Assembly (NCBI GenBank): GCA_009760855.2
Contig: WPIO01000020.1
Span: 2,386,001-2,450,000, forward strand
DNA: 64,000 nt
Reading direction: 5' to 3'
Source: Cristatella mucedo
Lineage: Eukaryota; Bryozoa; Phylactolaemata; Cristatellidae
Part shown: piece by piece, positions 1-11,800 of the stretch
Layout: every line of letters begins with the position of its first letter
Numbering within the stretch: position 1 is the first letter of the stretch
Program-made: the position numbers and the translations under genes
The notes under the pieces: model-generated
What the model saw: the letters and a program-made list of their open reading frames with translations, nothing else
What the model was told of the DNA's origin: nothing
The model's database searches: none

Positions 1-600
1 CGCACCGCCTATTTCCGGTAAATTTGCGCATTAAAAGAGTGGATTGCAATAATTAGTTGCAACGCCGAAAAGCAATATGGCGTTGACCCACGGAAAAAAA
101 GTTTGCTTAGCTGGTTGCTGAATTTTGTTACGGCCAGCGGCTATTTTCCTGATAAACATTCTTCCGCATGTACATTCAACTGGCCTCCTGGCGGTTGGTG
201 GCCTAGCATTACAGTCGAACTTTTCAGTAAGCATGCCCTCCGTCGGACAGTTTTCTATGATTATAGGGAGCTTATACTTATCGAGAGATTCGACTGTAGT
301 AGCATCTATCTAGCTATGAATCCCTCCTTCCACCACTATTTTCAGGGATACGGAGATGGTTACTGGATGGGATTAAGAGATAGTGGATAATTGGTTAGGC
401 ATACGATTAAGCTCAATGCTGCATATATCGCGTGCGAGCACTGCCAGTTTTGGGCTTGGGACCTTACACAATCGGGATCAGAGATAATTTTGCCGTTTCA
501 GGATCCGTAATTTAGAGCAAGTTGCTGCCTTGGTTAGGCCCAGGGCAAGTTTATATGTAGCCCAGCTCTAAGAGTAAACTGTAGGCCGCACGCATAAATC
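1..600. other. Stretch with no supported feature
   Basis: Only short random frames are present. gttaggcccagggcaag near 533 may be a remnant of a SINE head. Confidence 0.4.
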
Positions 601-602
601 TG

Positions 603-745
603 CTGCACGGTTTTGGCCAAGGTTTTAAGATGGTCATCTTTGACGACCGAGGTCATGGGTTCGAGCCCTGCCACACATGTAAAGCGCCTGGATAACGTCA
701 AGTTCTCGTGGGACGCGTTATAAATTTATTATATTTAAATGCACG
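603..745 (+). mobile_element. SINE-A copy (tRNA head, LINE-A-like tail)
   Basis: The polymerase III box B-like gggttcgagccctg (657-670) sits downstream of a tRNA-like head (gaccgaggtcatggg). It is followed by atgtaaagcgcctggata and a degraded copy of the LINE-A tail hairpin, then an AT-rich end. Confidence 0.7.
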
Positions 746-889
746 TAAGTCGGCGGTGTGCCGCCACCGGATCCCTCGTAACTGACCTTGAATGATTCGA
801 ATTGATAGGGCCAATGCACAATCGCAGCCATTACGCTAAGCTTCTCTTGCGTTTTATTTACACGTATGATTTCACACTGCATGAACATC

Positions 890-1126
890 CTCCATTGATG
901 TGCTTATGCGTGCTGACACTGTTCATGCTGCCACTAACCACATTTGCATGCTGACCCAGTGCATGTAACCCCTAACCATGTTATTCATTTTGTTTGTTTT
1001 TCAAGCATGATTTTACTTACTATTCTATTGCGTATCACTTTGCAGCAAATGTAAAGCGCCTAGAAAGAGATTAAGTTCTCTGAGGGCGCTTTATCAAGTA
1101 CAATATTATTATTATTATTATTATTG
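890..1126 (+). mobile_element. LINE family A, 3' UTR and tail only
   Basis: The copy contains the family's 3' UTR (tgcttatgcgtgctgacac onward), the hairpin module TAAAGCGCC...GGCGCTTTA and an (ATT)n tail. It is very close to the 26212-26445 copy, including the same UTR variants, so the two are probably recent relatives. Confidence 0.9.
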
Positions 1127-1464
1127 AACTGATGATGCTGCTGGTTGGACCCGAGAGGAGGGTACCGCCGCGTCTGCACTCGGCTTTGATCTGTCGCAGC
1201 AGGACATAAAAGCCGACACAAGAGCTGAGGATTCGCCGGAGAAGTTCTTTAATAGCCTGCGTAACAACTAAGACTATAGGACGAAAAATATCAGGTGTAG
1301 ACTCGGCGGCAGACGTGGAAAATAAGTTCAGGCGGCTATAGCTGGCGACTCGGGATGACATGGCTAAGGTGGCCGCGTCTAATTGCGAAGCAGGGCCTCC
1401 GCACGCGCTGTTGTCGTAAACAATCAAATAGCGAAGGAAAACGAATTCCAGCGCAGAGTTCATT

Positions 1465-1940
1465 TGCACCTATCAGATCTACTCCCCCACGAGGCTTGGC
1501 ATCGTACCACCAACTTCTCAGAATTTAACTGTTTATCTACACCTCCCTCGTACACACTTCCAATTCTTTGGAGACCATGCCTGTAGTTCGTAAGGTCCCA
1601 AAGCCTGGAAATCACGCCCGACTTCCGTCACGGCATCCCCTGACTTAACAGCATTTAAAAATAAACTAAAAGCGCACCTATTTAGGACAGCATTCAGTGA
1701 ATCCCTGCGATTCGTTCTTTATGTGCTTATGCGTGCTGATACTGTGCATGCTGTCGCTAACCGTACTTGCATGCTGACCCTGTGCACGTCACCCTAACCA
1801 CGTTATTCTTGCTGTTTATTGAGCATGCTACCACTAACTATTCGATCGTGCTTCTTTTGCAGCAAATGTAAAATGCCTAGAAAGAGATTGAGTTCTCCGA
1901 GGGGGCTATATCAAATGCATTATTCTTACTATTTGACAAA
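1465..1940 (+). mobile_element. LINE family A, end of reverse transcriptase ORF plus 3' tail
   Basis: This degraded fragment covers the ORF2 C-terminus (a relic of the HRTTxFSEFN...LFRTAFSES region) and then the 3' UTR, hairpin and a decayed ATT tail. Stops and frameshifts show it is dead. Confidence 0.85.
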
Positions 1941-2674
1941 GCATACGGGTAACACTTTTCAAGTATCGTTGAGCAAGAAATATTTCATTTTGCTGCGTCT
2001 TTGATGAAAACAGCAAAACCTCAAAAGCAGCCGCGTTCAAAAAAGCTACGCTTACACGCGTCAGAGGAGGTCAAGCATTGAGCCCTGCCACCCCGGCAAA
2101 ATGCTCACATTGACAAGTTTCTATGCGCTCATTCAAAGGAAATGCACACACGGAGAGATGTAAAATCGGCTGTACTTCGTACTTAGACCTAGAGCTTTCT
2201 GGCTGATCTCGAGCCGCTGAAGCTGCAATCTGGGAGGGCACAAGCGCCGGAAGTCCGGAACGCTGTCTGCGGCGCTCAGAGTTTGCACCGCATCGCGAAA
2301 ACCCGCGCTTCCAAGCATTCCCTTCCAACAACGCGAACTCGGTAGTCTCCAATAATAGGACAATCTCCGGTAGTCTCCAATAATACGATAATCTCCGGTA
2401 GTCTCCGACGACGATGTACTGCGAAACTAAGAGGCAGTGCCTTTCCTTTCGGGTGCGTCGAATAAACTAAAATCTTCTCTCACACTCAGGACGAATCTGC
2501 AACGTGGGCCGCACGCAGAGCAGCGAACGAACGAGCTTGGGAGTGCGTTCAGGCGGCACACTTAAAGATGTGAGCAGAAAACCTTTAACCCGGATGTTTC
2601 GGCTCTATTTTGAGCTATCTTCCCGCGCAGCCATATGCGTGTCTTGGTCGCCCTTACTTTTCCAAGAACCGTCC

Positions 2675-3886
2675 CCACTGACACGTAGCATCGTTTATTG
2701 GCAATATTGTAGGCAGTAGCAACAGCAGAGCAACAGGCATTGGCCGGGCTCGGCTTACGAAGCAGCCGCCAGGCAGCAGCTGCATCCACAACGAGGCAAC
2801 GTGTGGAGGGGGGGGGAGAGCTCGGAGCATGCACGGCTCGAAGGCAAGAAGAGCGCGGCCTTCGCGAGCAAGACTAACCGTTTAATTTAAAAATGCCGCA
2901 CCGACTAAGCAATTCGTACGAAAGTTTAAAAGCCGCAAGTCCGACGCGACATAAGAAACAGATGCACAAACCGTGGTCGTACAAAAAAAGGCAACGCCTG
3001 CCACACTGAAGCCGTCGCAGGCGTACCTCGCTCTTTGCCGGCTGCTGCTGCTGCTGCCGCCGCCGCCGCCGCCACAGCCGCCGAAAGGGCTTAAACATGG
3101 CGACCGGCGAGTATCGTCGCAGCTCGAAGCAGCAGCGGATGCAAGTAGACTAGCCTCTTTGCATCGGCTGAAGAGCGAGGGGGAGCTCAGGGAGCGAAGC
3201 GACAGTCGAAATATAAAGCGCCAATCGGTCGCAATCAATCCGGTCGGCCGTAACGGAAGACGACAGACACGTAACCATCGAGTTCCGAACCGCCCCCCCC
3301 CCGGCAAGCTGCACGCGGCGGCGGTGCCGGCTTTCTCGGCGGCGAAAGGGGTGGAGTGTCGGCTCGAACGATGACGGCGGCCTCGACGAGTGCCTCGCTA
3401 GAGTCGCAGCAGTCTGGCGATCGGCTGCATCCAAAATAGTGGCTCCTCTGCTCCGCTCGAACTTCAACTCCGCGCTTCGGCTAGGCGGACGACCGACCAC
3501 TCAAGAGGACGATGCACCGGACCGACTGCAGTGCATCGCCGCCGGGTTCTTGCCCGCTCGCTTGCGCACACTGCCACCCATACGAGCGAGGTGACGACCG
3601 GCAGCAGAGGCCGCGCACCGCCGACGACTGTCGCGCTCGACAGCAGCATCAGCAGGGTGGGGAATAAACAGGGCAAGCAACGAAGCCGAGGCCTCCGGTG
3701 GCACCGATCAATGGAGCTCGGGCACACGGAAAGCACCACCGGCTGGCTGCCGCTGCGACCGGCCACAGCCGAGCAAGTTTACCACAGCAGGGGGCGCTCG
3801 GGCGATGCAGGCCTCGAGCAGCAGCTAACAGCACTGAGCGCACGGACGGGTGGGCACGGCGCCCCCGTCGGCACCCCTCGAGGCGG
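2675..3886 (-). other. Probable 3' UTR of the nuclear receptor gene
   Basis: This GC-rich stretch beyond the stop codon has CAG/CCG-rich runs (for example 3045-3080) and no recognisable coding sequence. The long overlapping frames on both strands come from GC richness. Two possible minus-strand poly(A) signals lie at its far end: ATTAAA at 2881-2886 and AATAAA at 2694-2699. The UTR extent is inferred from these signals only. Confidence 0.4.
2694..2699 (-). terminator. Candidate poly(A) signal AATAAA
   Basis: The plus strand reads tttatt, which is AATAAA on the minus strand, about 1.19 kb past the receptor stop codon. It is the first canonical hexamer I found in that direction. A variant ATTAAA at 2881-2886 is the alternative. 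Confidence 0.35.
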
Positions 3887-4041
3887 CTATTCGGAGAACA
3901 CTTCCTTGTGGAGCTGCGGGAACTCGTTGGCCGTCTGCACGTCGGTGACGCGCAGGTTGTGAAGTGACAGCGAGTGAGCCGTGCTGGACTGCTCGACGAG
4001 CGGGTACAGCTTCAGGATGTTCATGAAGCGATCGGGCTGAT
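3887..4041 (-). CDS. Nuclear receptor exon 7 (C-terminus with AF-2 helix, stop)
   Basis: The acceptor tccgtttag joins G|AT to give Asp 681, then [17 protein letters not shown], and the reading frame ends in [11 protein letters not shown] followed by TAG. LHKEVF fits the AF-2 coactivator-docking pattern with the conserved glutamate, so a ligand-type or constitutive coactivator switch is retained. E75 and Rev-erb, by contrast, have modified or absent AF-2 helices. Confidence 0.92.
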
Positions 4042-4385
4042 CTAAACGGATGCAACGGCAAGCGACGGTCATGAAGTGGCGTGGGCCAATACTGCACGGG
4101 TTAGTCGTGCACCGACGCACGAGGCGAGTGCACAGACTTGGGCTGCTAGCAATGCCATCCATGCTAAAGGGGGGAGGTGGTAGGGCGACCGACGAACGAG
4201 AGCAAGCCACAATGGCATCAAAAGAGCAAGCCAGCCAGCATGGCAGAACAGCTTAAGAAGCAGAAGAGCGAAAAGTAAGTGCATGCTCAAAGCCAAAGCT
4301 CATCTGCAACTCACGAGCGTGCTCACTGTCCGAGAAGATATGCTAGCGTGCCAACTGGCTAATGCAGTGCAAGCACACTCGCCGT

Positions 4386-4433
<48 letters not shown>

Positions 4434-5567
4434 GCACGCACAGCTACCTGGGTGCATTTGCGAGACGTAATCCTGAAGAGCTTGCAGGAAGATGCCCTCC
4501 AACTTCTCTACGGCTTTCATGTGCTCGATACCGTCGCGAGCTGAAAGAGCGAGCAGCACTGACGACTGGCAGTGTGCGCGCACAGCCACGTGACATAACG
4601 CGAGCCGACGCCAAGGAAGCGTGGCTGGCAGAGAAAAGCCAGGGGCTGCGCCGGATCTCGGATTGCATCGCAACGCACGAGCGACTGCTGCCGCTGCTAT
4701 GATCTGCAAGCAGCACTCCCAACGAGTCGCAACTCTGTGCATCACTGCTCGGTTCGGTGGCACGTGACCAAACGAATAGGTCGCGAGTAGACCGCCTCAA
4801 GGTCGACCCTATGTGTACCCGCGGAAACGCAGCTTATCCTGGCAGCACACCGGCTTTTCATCTTTTTCTTTCTCCTCTTTCGGCTCGTCAGCCGTACGTA
4901 CGCTGAACGCTCACAGAGGACTGCTGTCGGCAGTCGAACGGTGCAGCAGCAGCAGCAGCAGCACACGAGCGAGAGCCCCCCCCCCCGCTCCCTGCGAACT
5001 CTGTTGGCGTACTCAGAGCCCAGAAGAATTCTGGCAAACGCCGGTGTTCAAGTCGTTTCACATCAGCGACATTCATGCAAAATCGTGACATGGAAGGTGC
5101 CACGATGTATCGTTTATTCGCAGCGAGTCTGGCTTACATCGGGCGGCACCTGGACAAGGCAGCATTTGGATTTGCAGCAAAAAGAAGCCAGTTTTGGCCA
5201 CGGTGGACATTTCGGTCATGCCACGTGTTTCATAGTCTAGGACCTGCAGAACAGGAGCTCGTGTCTTTGTGGCTTTGTCTCACTGCTGCTGAGCAATCGG
5301 TCGCTCACGAGCGGCATCATGCAGTCACTTCACGCAGCCACCCGTTACTTTTCTGACCCCCTCACGGGGCTCGCAAGAATGCCGCCGTCGTCTGCCCCCC
5401 CCAGCGATAGCAACGCAAAAAGTAAGCTTGAGCTGCCAAATTCCTGAGCAGAAGTGAGTGGAGAGGAGGAATCTTCAGATGAAGCCGCAAGCCGCATCAA
5501 CAAATCCCGAAGTTTAAAAAGACAGAAAAATAACAACAACAAAGACAAACAGAACGAAAGTGAGAGA

Positions 5568-5654
<87 letters not shown>

Positions 5655-5787
5655 GAGAGAGACAAAGACTGCTAGGAGATAGAGAGAAAGAGAGGGTGAG
5701 TGGAGAGAGAGTTAGAGAGAGATAGAGAGAGAGAGAGAGAAAGAGAGAGCAAGTGAAGAGAGAGGTAGAGTGAGAGAAGAGATATAG

Positions 5788-5834
<47 letters not shown>

Positions 5835-8800
5835 GTGAGACAGAGTGAGACAGAGAGAGAGACAGAGTGAGAGATAGAGAGTACAAGAGAAAGAGAGCGG
5901 CTGCTTGCCATAGTTAATTCGGGGGGGGGGGGCAACGGCCGTTGTTGCTTCAGTTCGTCTCGCTTTGTGCAGTCAGCGTTGGGGCAGTCGCTGTGCGCTT
6001 ATGCGCCGGCTCAAGGTGGATGAGCGTGCAGAAGGATGAGCGGGCGCGTGCTGCGAGAGGGCACTCACTCGAGTTGATGGCGATGATGCCGTTCAGCAGC
6101 CCGATCTCCTCGTCGGTAATGTTGAGCGCCCAGTAGCTGGCAGCGATCTTGAAGAAATCCTCGAACAGTCGAGCCACAGGCAGTGGCATGAGCTGCAAGT
6201 CTGAGCTGCAATTGTAGCAGCGCAGAAGAAGCTTATCGCCAATGCTCGAGATGCTGCCCGCTGAAGGAAAATGCCTGCTGAAGCCAGTTGCGATGGCAAT
6301 GGCGAGCTCTTGCCTAAGCCTATGCGCACACACACGCCCCTCAATCCAGCGGTCTCGGTGGTTCGTCAGGATTCAAAGCTTGCGCAACAACAAGCTTTAG
6401 CCAATGAATAATGCAAAAGTCAATGTCCGACTCAATGCCTTCTGGCTGTACCTCTAACCTAACGTTAACCTCTAAATCTCTAACCTAAAACCTCTCACCT
6501 CAAATCCTTCAAAGACAGTACGCTCAGCTCACATACTCAAAAAGCTTGAGCTAGCTCACTACCGACTGACGTCACGACATATCTGACTTGACGGCAGTTA
6601 AACATTCGCTAAAAATGCGCACCAGCCCCTCATAGAATTTGCCTGAATCATGGGTCCCTCTGAATTGCCCTTGTGTGCTTACGCGTGCCGAGGCTGTGCA
6701 TGTTATCCGTAACCAATTGACATGGTTGCTTCCCAGCATATGCTAAGTACACAGAAATCGATTTAGTTCTCTTAGGTTGCTATACAAATGTCTCATTGCT
6801 TTTATGACTATAATGTCAACGAGCTGAATTCCGATCAATGAACATAGGCCGTAAGCAAGATCAAAGGGGAGTTCGATGAATGACTCCAATCCACAGCAAT
6901 CCACTCTAATTAAGGAAAAATAGACCAGAAACCGGTGGCACTGAGCTCGAATTTCGAGTGAATATTGTAGTACACAGTCTTCATAATGTATCCACCGACT
7001 TCCATGCCTTGAGCTCGGTCTCATGCGAATGGGGTGTAAAGACGCTGACCCATACTTCAATCCATATGCATCTGCCGCAAATCCAAGGGAAGTCGGCTGC
7101 GCAAAGCTCCAATTTGGATTAATCGTAAAAATAATAATAACACACTTGATAAAGCGCCCTCAGAGAACTCAATCGCTTTCTAGGCGCTTTACACTTGCTG
7201 CAAAGAAAGCACGAATCGAATGGTTAGTGGTAGCATGCTCGATAAACAACAAGAATAACGTGGTTAGGGGTGCCGTGCCCAGGGTACTTATTGCAAGTGA
7301 AGCCAAGCTGTTGTTTAAGTGCACCCACAAACTTTCGCACCATTTCGTGCACACTCTCACGCAATTCACTGCAGCGCCACTGCTGCCGGCGGTCGGTGGA
7401 TGCCGTATTGGCCCGGAGCCAAGACCGGTGGCTCGAAGCAGACGGTCGGCGCCCAAAGGCGGCTCGAGCGCCGACCGTTTAGGGGGGGGGGGCAAGAGCG
7501 CAAGGATCGCGGGTGGGCGTGCGGGCGGGCAGTGCGCAGGCGCGACACTGACCGATTGAGTCGGTACTTGAGCTGTGGGTCGAGTATTCGCTCCGACACG
7601 GGATCGATCATGGGCATCATCTGCGAGATCATGACGGCAAACGTGCCCTGCTTGATCAGCCGTATCTGGTCGGGCATGGTCATCTCGTGGAAGCCGGGCA
7701 GCTCCTTGAAGAACTTGACGACGCGCTCTATCGCCGGCACCATCTCGGCGAGAAAGTGCGACCAGACGCCGCACGGCGGCTTCGAGACGGGCGAGTCGGA
7801 CGAGGCGAACGAAGCCTGCAACGGCACCAACGACGGTGGCGGCTTTTCGTCGAAGTCGCCAAAGTGCCAAGGCCGCGCTCGCCCTCTCGAAGGGCAAATC
7901 GTGCAGGCAGGCTGCAAAAATAATAGCACTGCCTGGGCGCGCGGGAGCGGTGACCGAAGCAGGGCATGGGTCAACCGCCCCCCGCCTGCAGAGTTGCCGC
8001 AGCATCATAGCTCCTTCGATTCGCCACCGCCGAACATTGGCAAGTGCAGCACCGGCTGCGGCGACGGCAGCAGCAGCAGCAGCAGCAGGAAAAGGTGCTT
8101 CGCAGCCATCTGCCGAAGTTCTGCCTCTGCCTTTGATGCCCCTCTGGCGCCTTACTTGCTCGCCCATGCTCGTCGTCGACTCTTGCTCGTCTAGGACTCG
8201 CGTGGCCTCTCGCACGCGGTGGTGCAGCTGGTAGCAGTGCGTCTTGTGCGACTTGATGATGGCCTCCATCACGGTCCTGATGAGCTGCTGCTTGCTCTCG
8301 GTACGCTCCTGCTCGGCGTAGCCCATGAACTTCTTTAGCACGACATTGTACGGCGACGACAGAAACAGCTCGTCGGCATGCAACAACGGCGGCGGACCCG
8401 CCGCATGCCGCATGCCGGCGACCACCGAGGCAGCTGACGCCGGCGGCTTCACGGGACGACACTCGCTCTTCGGATAGCTGCCGCAGCCTCCGCCTCGCTC
8501 GGCGTCATGTCCGGCGGCCATGGCGGGTGGCTGCCACCACGACAAGGGCATCTTAGCCGGGCAGCCATCGCTGTCGTCCGTGCTCGGCGACGGGGTCGCG
8601 TCGTCGTCGTCGGCAGCGGAGGACGAAGAGGAGCGGTGGTGCTGGTGGTGGTGATGCCGCCGCTGCTGCGCTCCCGAGCCGCCACGCTGCTCTCTCTTAA
8701 TGGTCGGCCTAACGATGGCCGTGTTGGCTATGCCGCCAGTGCCGCCGTTACCTCCGCTGCCAGCAGTGCCACAGCTGCCGGCGCTACGAGACATGTAGCG

Positions 8801-11800
8801 ACTCATCACTTCCAGCTGCTGTCGGCGCCACCTGTCCAGCTCGTGCTCGCTCATCATGCCGTGGCCACCGGCCGCGACCGCCGCGGCGGCCATGGACGCA
8901 GCGGCCGCCGCCGCGGCCGCGTGCATGCGCGCAGGGGAGGCCAGCGGCATGCCCATGCTGCTGGCTGCATGGGCGGCATATGCACCCGCCGAAGGCATGT
9001 ACGGCGGAGCCGAGTGAGGCGACGGCCTGTACGCCGCCGCGTAGCCGGGTACGGGCGGGGTCGGGGGCGACGGGATGCCGTCGGAGTAGTTTGGATATGG
9101 CGCACCGCCGCTGCTGCCGGATGGCAAGTGGCCGGAAGCCGACGAGCCGCCACCGTGGTGGTGGTGCTGCTGCGACATGGCACTGCCGAGACTGTACGGC
9201 ACGCACTGCTGGTCTATGCCAACGGGAAAGCTCGGCGACATCTTTGGCGAGCAGCGTTTCGGTCGGCGGCCCAGTCGAGATGCTGAAATGCAGCGGCAAC
9301 GCAAGATGAAATCTTGATGGCAGCAATATTCTCAGCCAACCGCTCGCTGCAAGGAACGATAAACTCAAGCAAGCAGCCCCCCTTCAAGCCAAAGGTGAGC
9401 TGCAATGGCTCACTAGGTAAGGCGGTTGCTTTTCACGACCTCGGCCCCGAGGTCGTGAGTTCGAATCCTGCGGTGGGCGATCCTTTATCGCCACTGCAAG
9501 CGGTGGTGATAGCCGTAAAGGCTCTTCTGCCTCTATACAAAAAGAGGCTATTAAATCAGCTAGTATTTTTTTAAAGCAATCCGGGGAGACTCCTCTCTAA
9601 CTTTCATGTCCCAGCGTTTATCATTGATTACCACATTTAAAAAGGAGCTAAGCATGAATCTATTTATCACAGTATTTAGTGGGTCCTCACGCCAAGCATG
9701 CAGCTCGCAGGCTTTGCCGAAGGCTGGGCACTTCCTGGGTGCACACGCTTAGTACCGCAGCAGCCACTGCATAGGCGCCGCTCCTGCTTCGCGGCCACTT
9801 GCTTGTGACAGCGTTTGGCGTGCTGCTGTCCTGAAAGATCTGCACGAAAGGCAACCGACGGCGAACCCTGAACTCGTGCTGTTGCTTAGTTCGTAGGCCA
9901 TTACTTCTAGAGATGGACTCTCTGCTCACTGCAAGGGCGAGAGTCAGCCGGATCTCCGCCAGGAGCTTAACTCTGTCCAAAAGAATATCGATATCCAGTC
10001 GCGCAGAACTTGAGGCTTGTCGGCAGCGTAATAGTTGCATGACTCAATGAAACCAAGTAGAGCAGTGCCAAATGCGTATTCTGACTCGCATTGTCGGCAG
10101 TGGAATACACGAATGTAGCTTGTTCGACTCATGGCTTTGATGAACGAAATTTGCTGTAACTATTTGCAGCAACATTTTCTTCTAAGTCATCTTTTACCTC
10201 CTGGCGAGGCAAGCACAGCAGATAGTCCTGTATGTATTTACATAGGTCTCGATCCAAAGCCGTTAGCTGCATGGCCTTTTTAATGGGTATATCCTTAACA
10301 ATTTTCAAGAGGAACCACATAATTTTCGAAGTGATCCTTAGATTCGGTTCACTCCGATACAGTAATAAAGTGCAATAAAATAAATGTCCCTGAAGGCACA
10401 ACCATTCCACTGACATGTTTATCGCTATAGCTTGTACCCCACTGCTAACACTGTGCTGAGCGAGCATGTAGCACAGTGGTTCTCAACCTTCCTGATGCCT
10501 CGAACCTTTAATACGATTCCTAATGTTACGGCGACCCCAACCATAAAATTGTGTGCGAAACGTGGAAATGAGTTTTCCGATGGTCTTAGAAGACCCATGT
10601 GAAAGGGTCGTTCGACCCCGAAGGGGTCGCGACCCACAGGTTGAGAGCCGCTGCTTTAGAGAGACGCACATGCATGCAAATACAGCCGCTATTCTGTGTC
10701 CTGGCAGGGCAGATGCAAGCGTTAGCCATGCCATTCGAGCGCGGCATGGGCGTACTAGGCATGGTCAAACATACGACCATGCTTCGAATCAGCTTGTAAT
10801 GGACACACGAGTTAATAAAAGCGAATGGCTATCTCCCAGTTTTTTGTATACTGTTTGGATCTCCATCGGCGACTCTACAAAGTCTAAGTGGCTGCTTTGC
10901 ACGAGATTTTTCTAGAGCACACGCAAAGCCTACGTGGATTTCGGTTAACACACTGTAGCCAACAGCTTCCATCTAACGAAACAAAGAGAAAGTGAGAAGC
11001 ATAGCTGAGTCAGGAAGGAGGGCAGTCGAGGAACTGAGTAGCATGGAATAAAAGTAATAAGTGTAAAGTAAAGCTATCAGCAGGAATAGTAGAAGTAGCA
11101 GGAGTTAGCAGGGCCGGCGAGGATGTGTCACAGTTGGCAGCGGAAGTGAAGATGTCGTCGTCGCGCGAGAATCGTGGAAGTCAGTTCTACTGTCTAGGAT
11201 CTGTAGAGCAGAAGCTTCTGCTGCCAAATAGTCTTTATGCGAAAAAATGAAACAGCTGAATCATTGTTCATAGAGGACCCAGCGCTGAGAAGGCCGCAGC
11301 AGTTCAGCTAGGCAATAAGGAGCCTTGGAGGAGGGGGAGGGTCAAAGAATGAATTTCGCTCCGGATCTGTCGATCTAACTAACAGGAGCCATTGCAGCTC
11401 TTATATAGTAAGGAGCCCAAAAGAAAACTGGACTTCTTGAATTGTTCGACTAACGTTGCAGCCACATTTAACCCCAGCTGCAGAGGCAAAATGCCTTTTT
11501 CGGTAAGCCCAACCCAAAATGAATTACAGCAGTCCAGTCTAAACAGAACCTGGGTGCTAGTACGGTATTTAGCCAGCCACCGTGGTACGGTGACAGCAAT
11601 ATGACAGGATGACAGCAATATGGCAGCAACAGCAGCCACGGCTTCATTTTGTTGCCAGGATATCAGAGTGCCCTTGCAAGACGAATCGGCATGCCGGGCC
11701 GGGTCAACGGCTGCAAGCTCGTAGAAAACGCAAAAATGGCAAATGGCAGAAGCAGAAGTAAAGGCTTTTCTTAGTAGTTGGGTATCGTCGCCGAGCGCAG

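Noticed and set aside
2882-4300. Many overlapping 90-143 codon frames on both strands
   Set aside because: They lie in GC-rich presumed 3' UTR and the last exon; low-complexity, with no recognisable domain or consistent splice structure.
5345-5935. Frames made of Leu-Ser or Arg-Glu repeats
   Set aside because: Products of the GA/CT microsatellite. The same applies to the CA, GA and CT tracts elsewhere (24.1, 40.7, 45.9, 55.3, 61.6 and 62.5 kb).
7319-9286. Long plus-strand open frames (291 and 259 codons) opposite receptor exons 3 and 4
   Set aside because: They mirror the GC-rich minus-strand exons, show no domain and are of Arg/Ala/Pro-rich composition.
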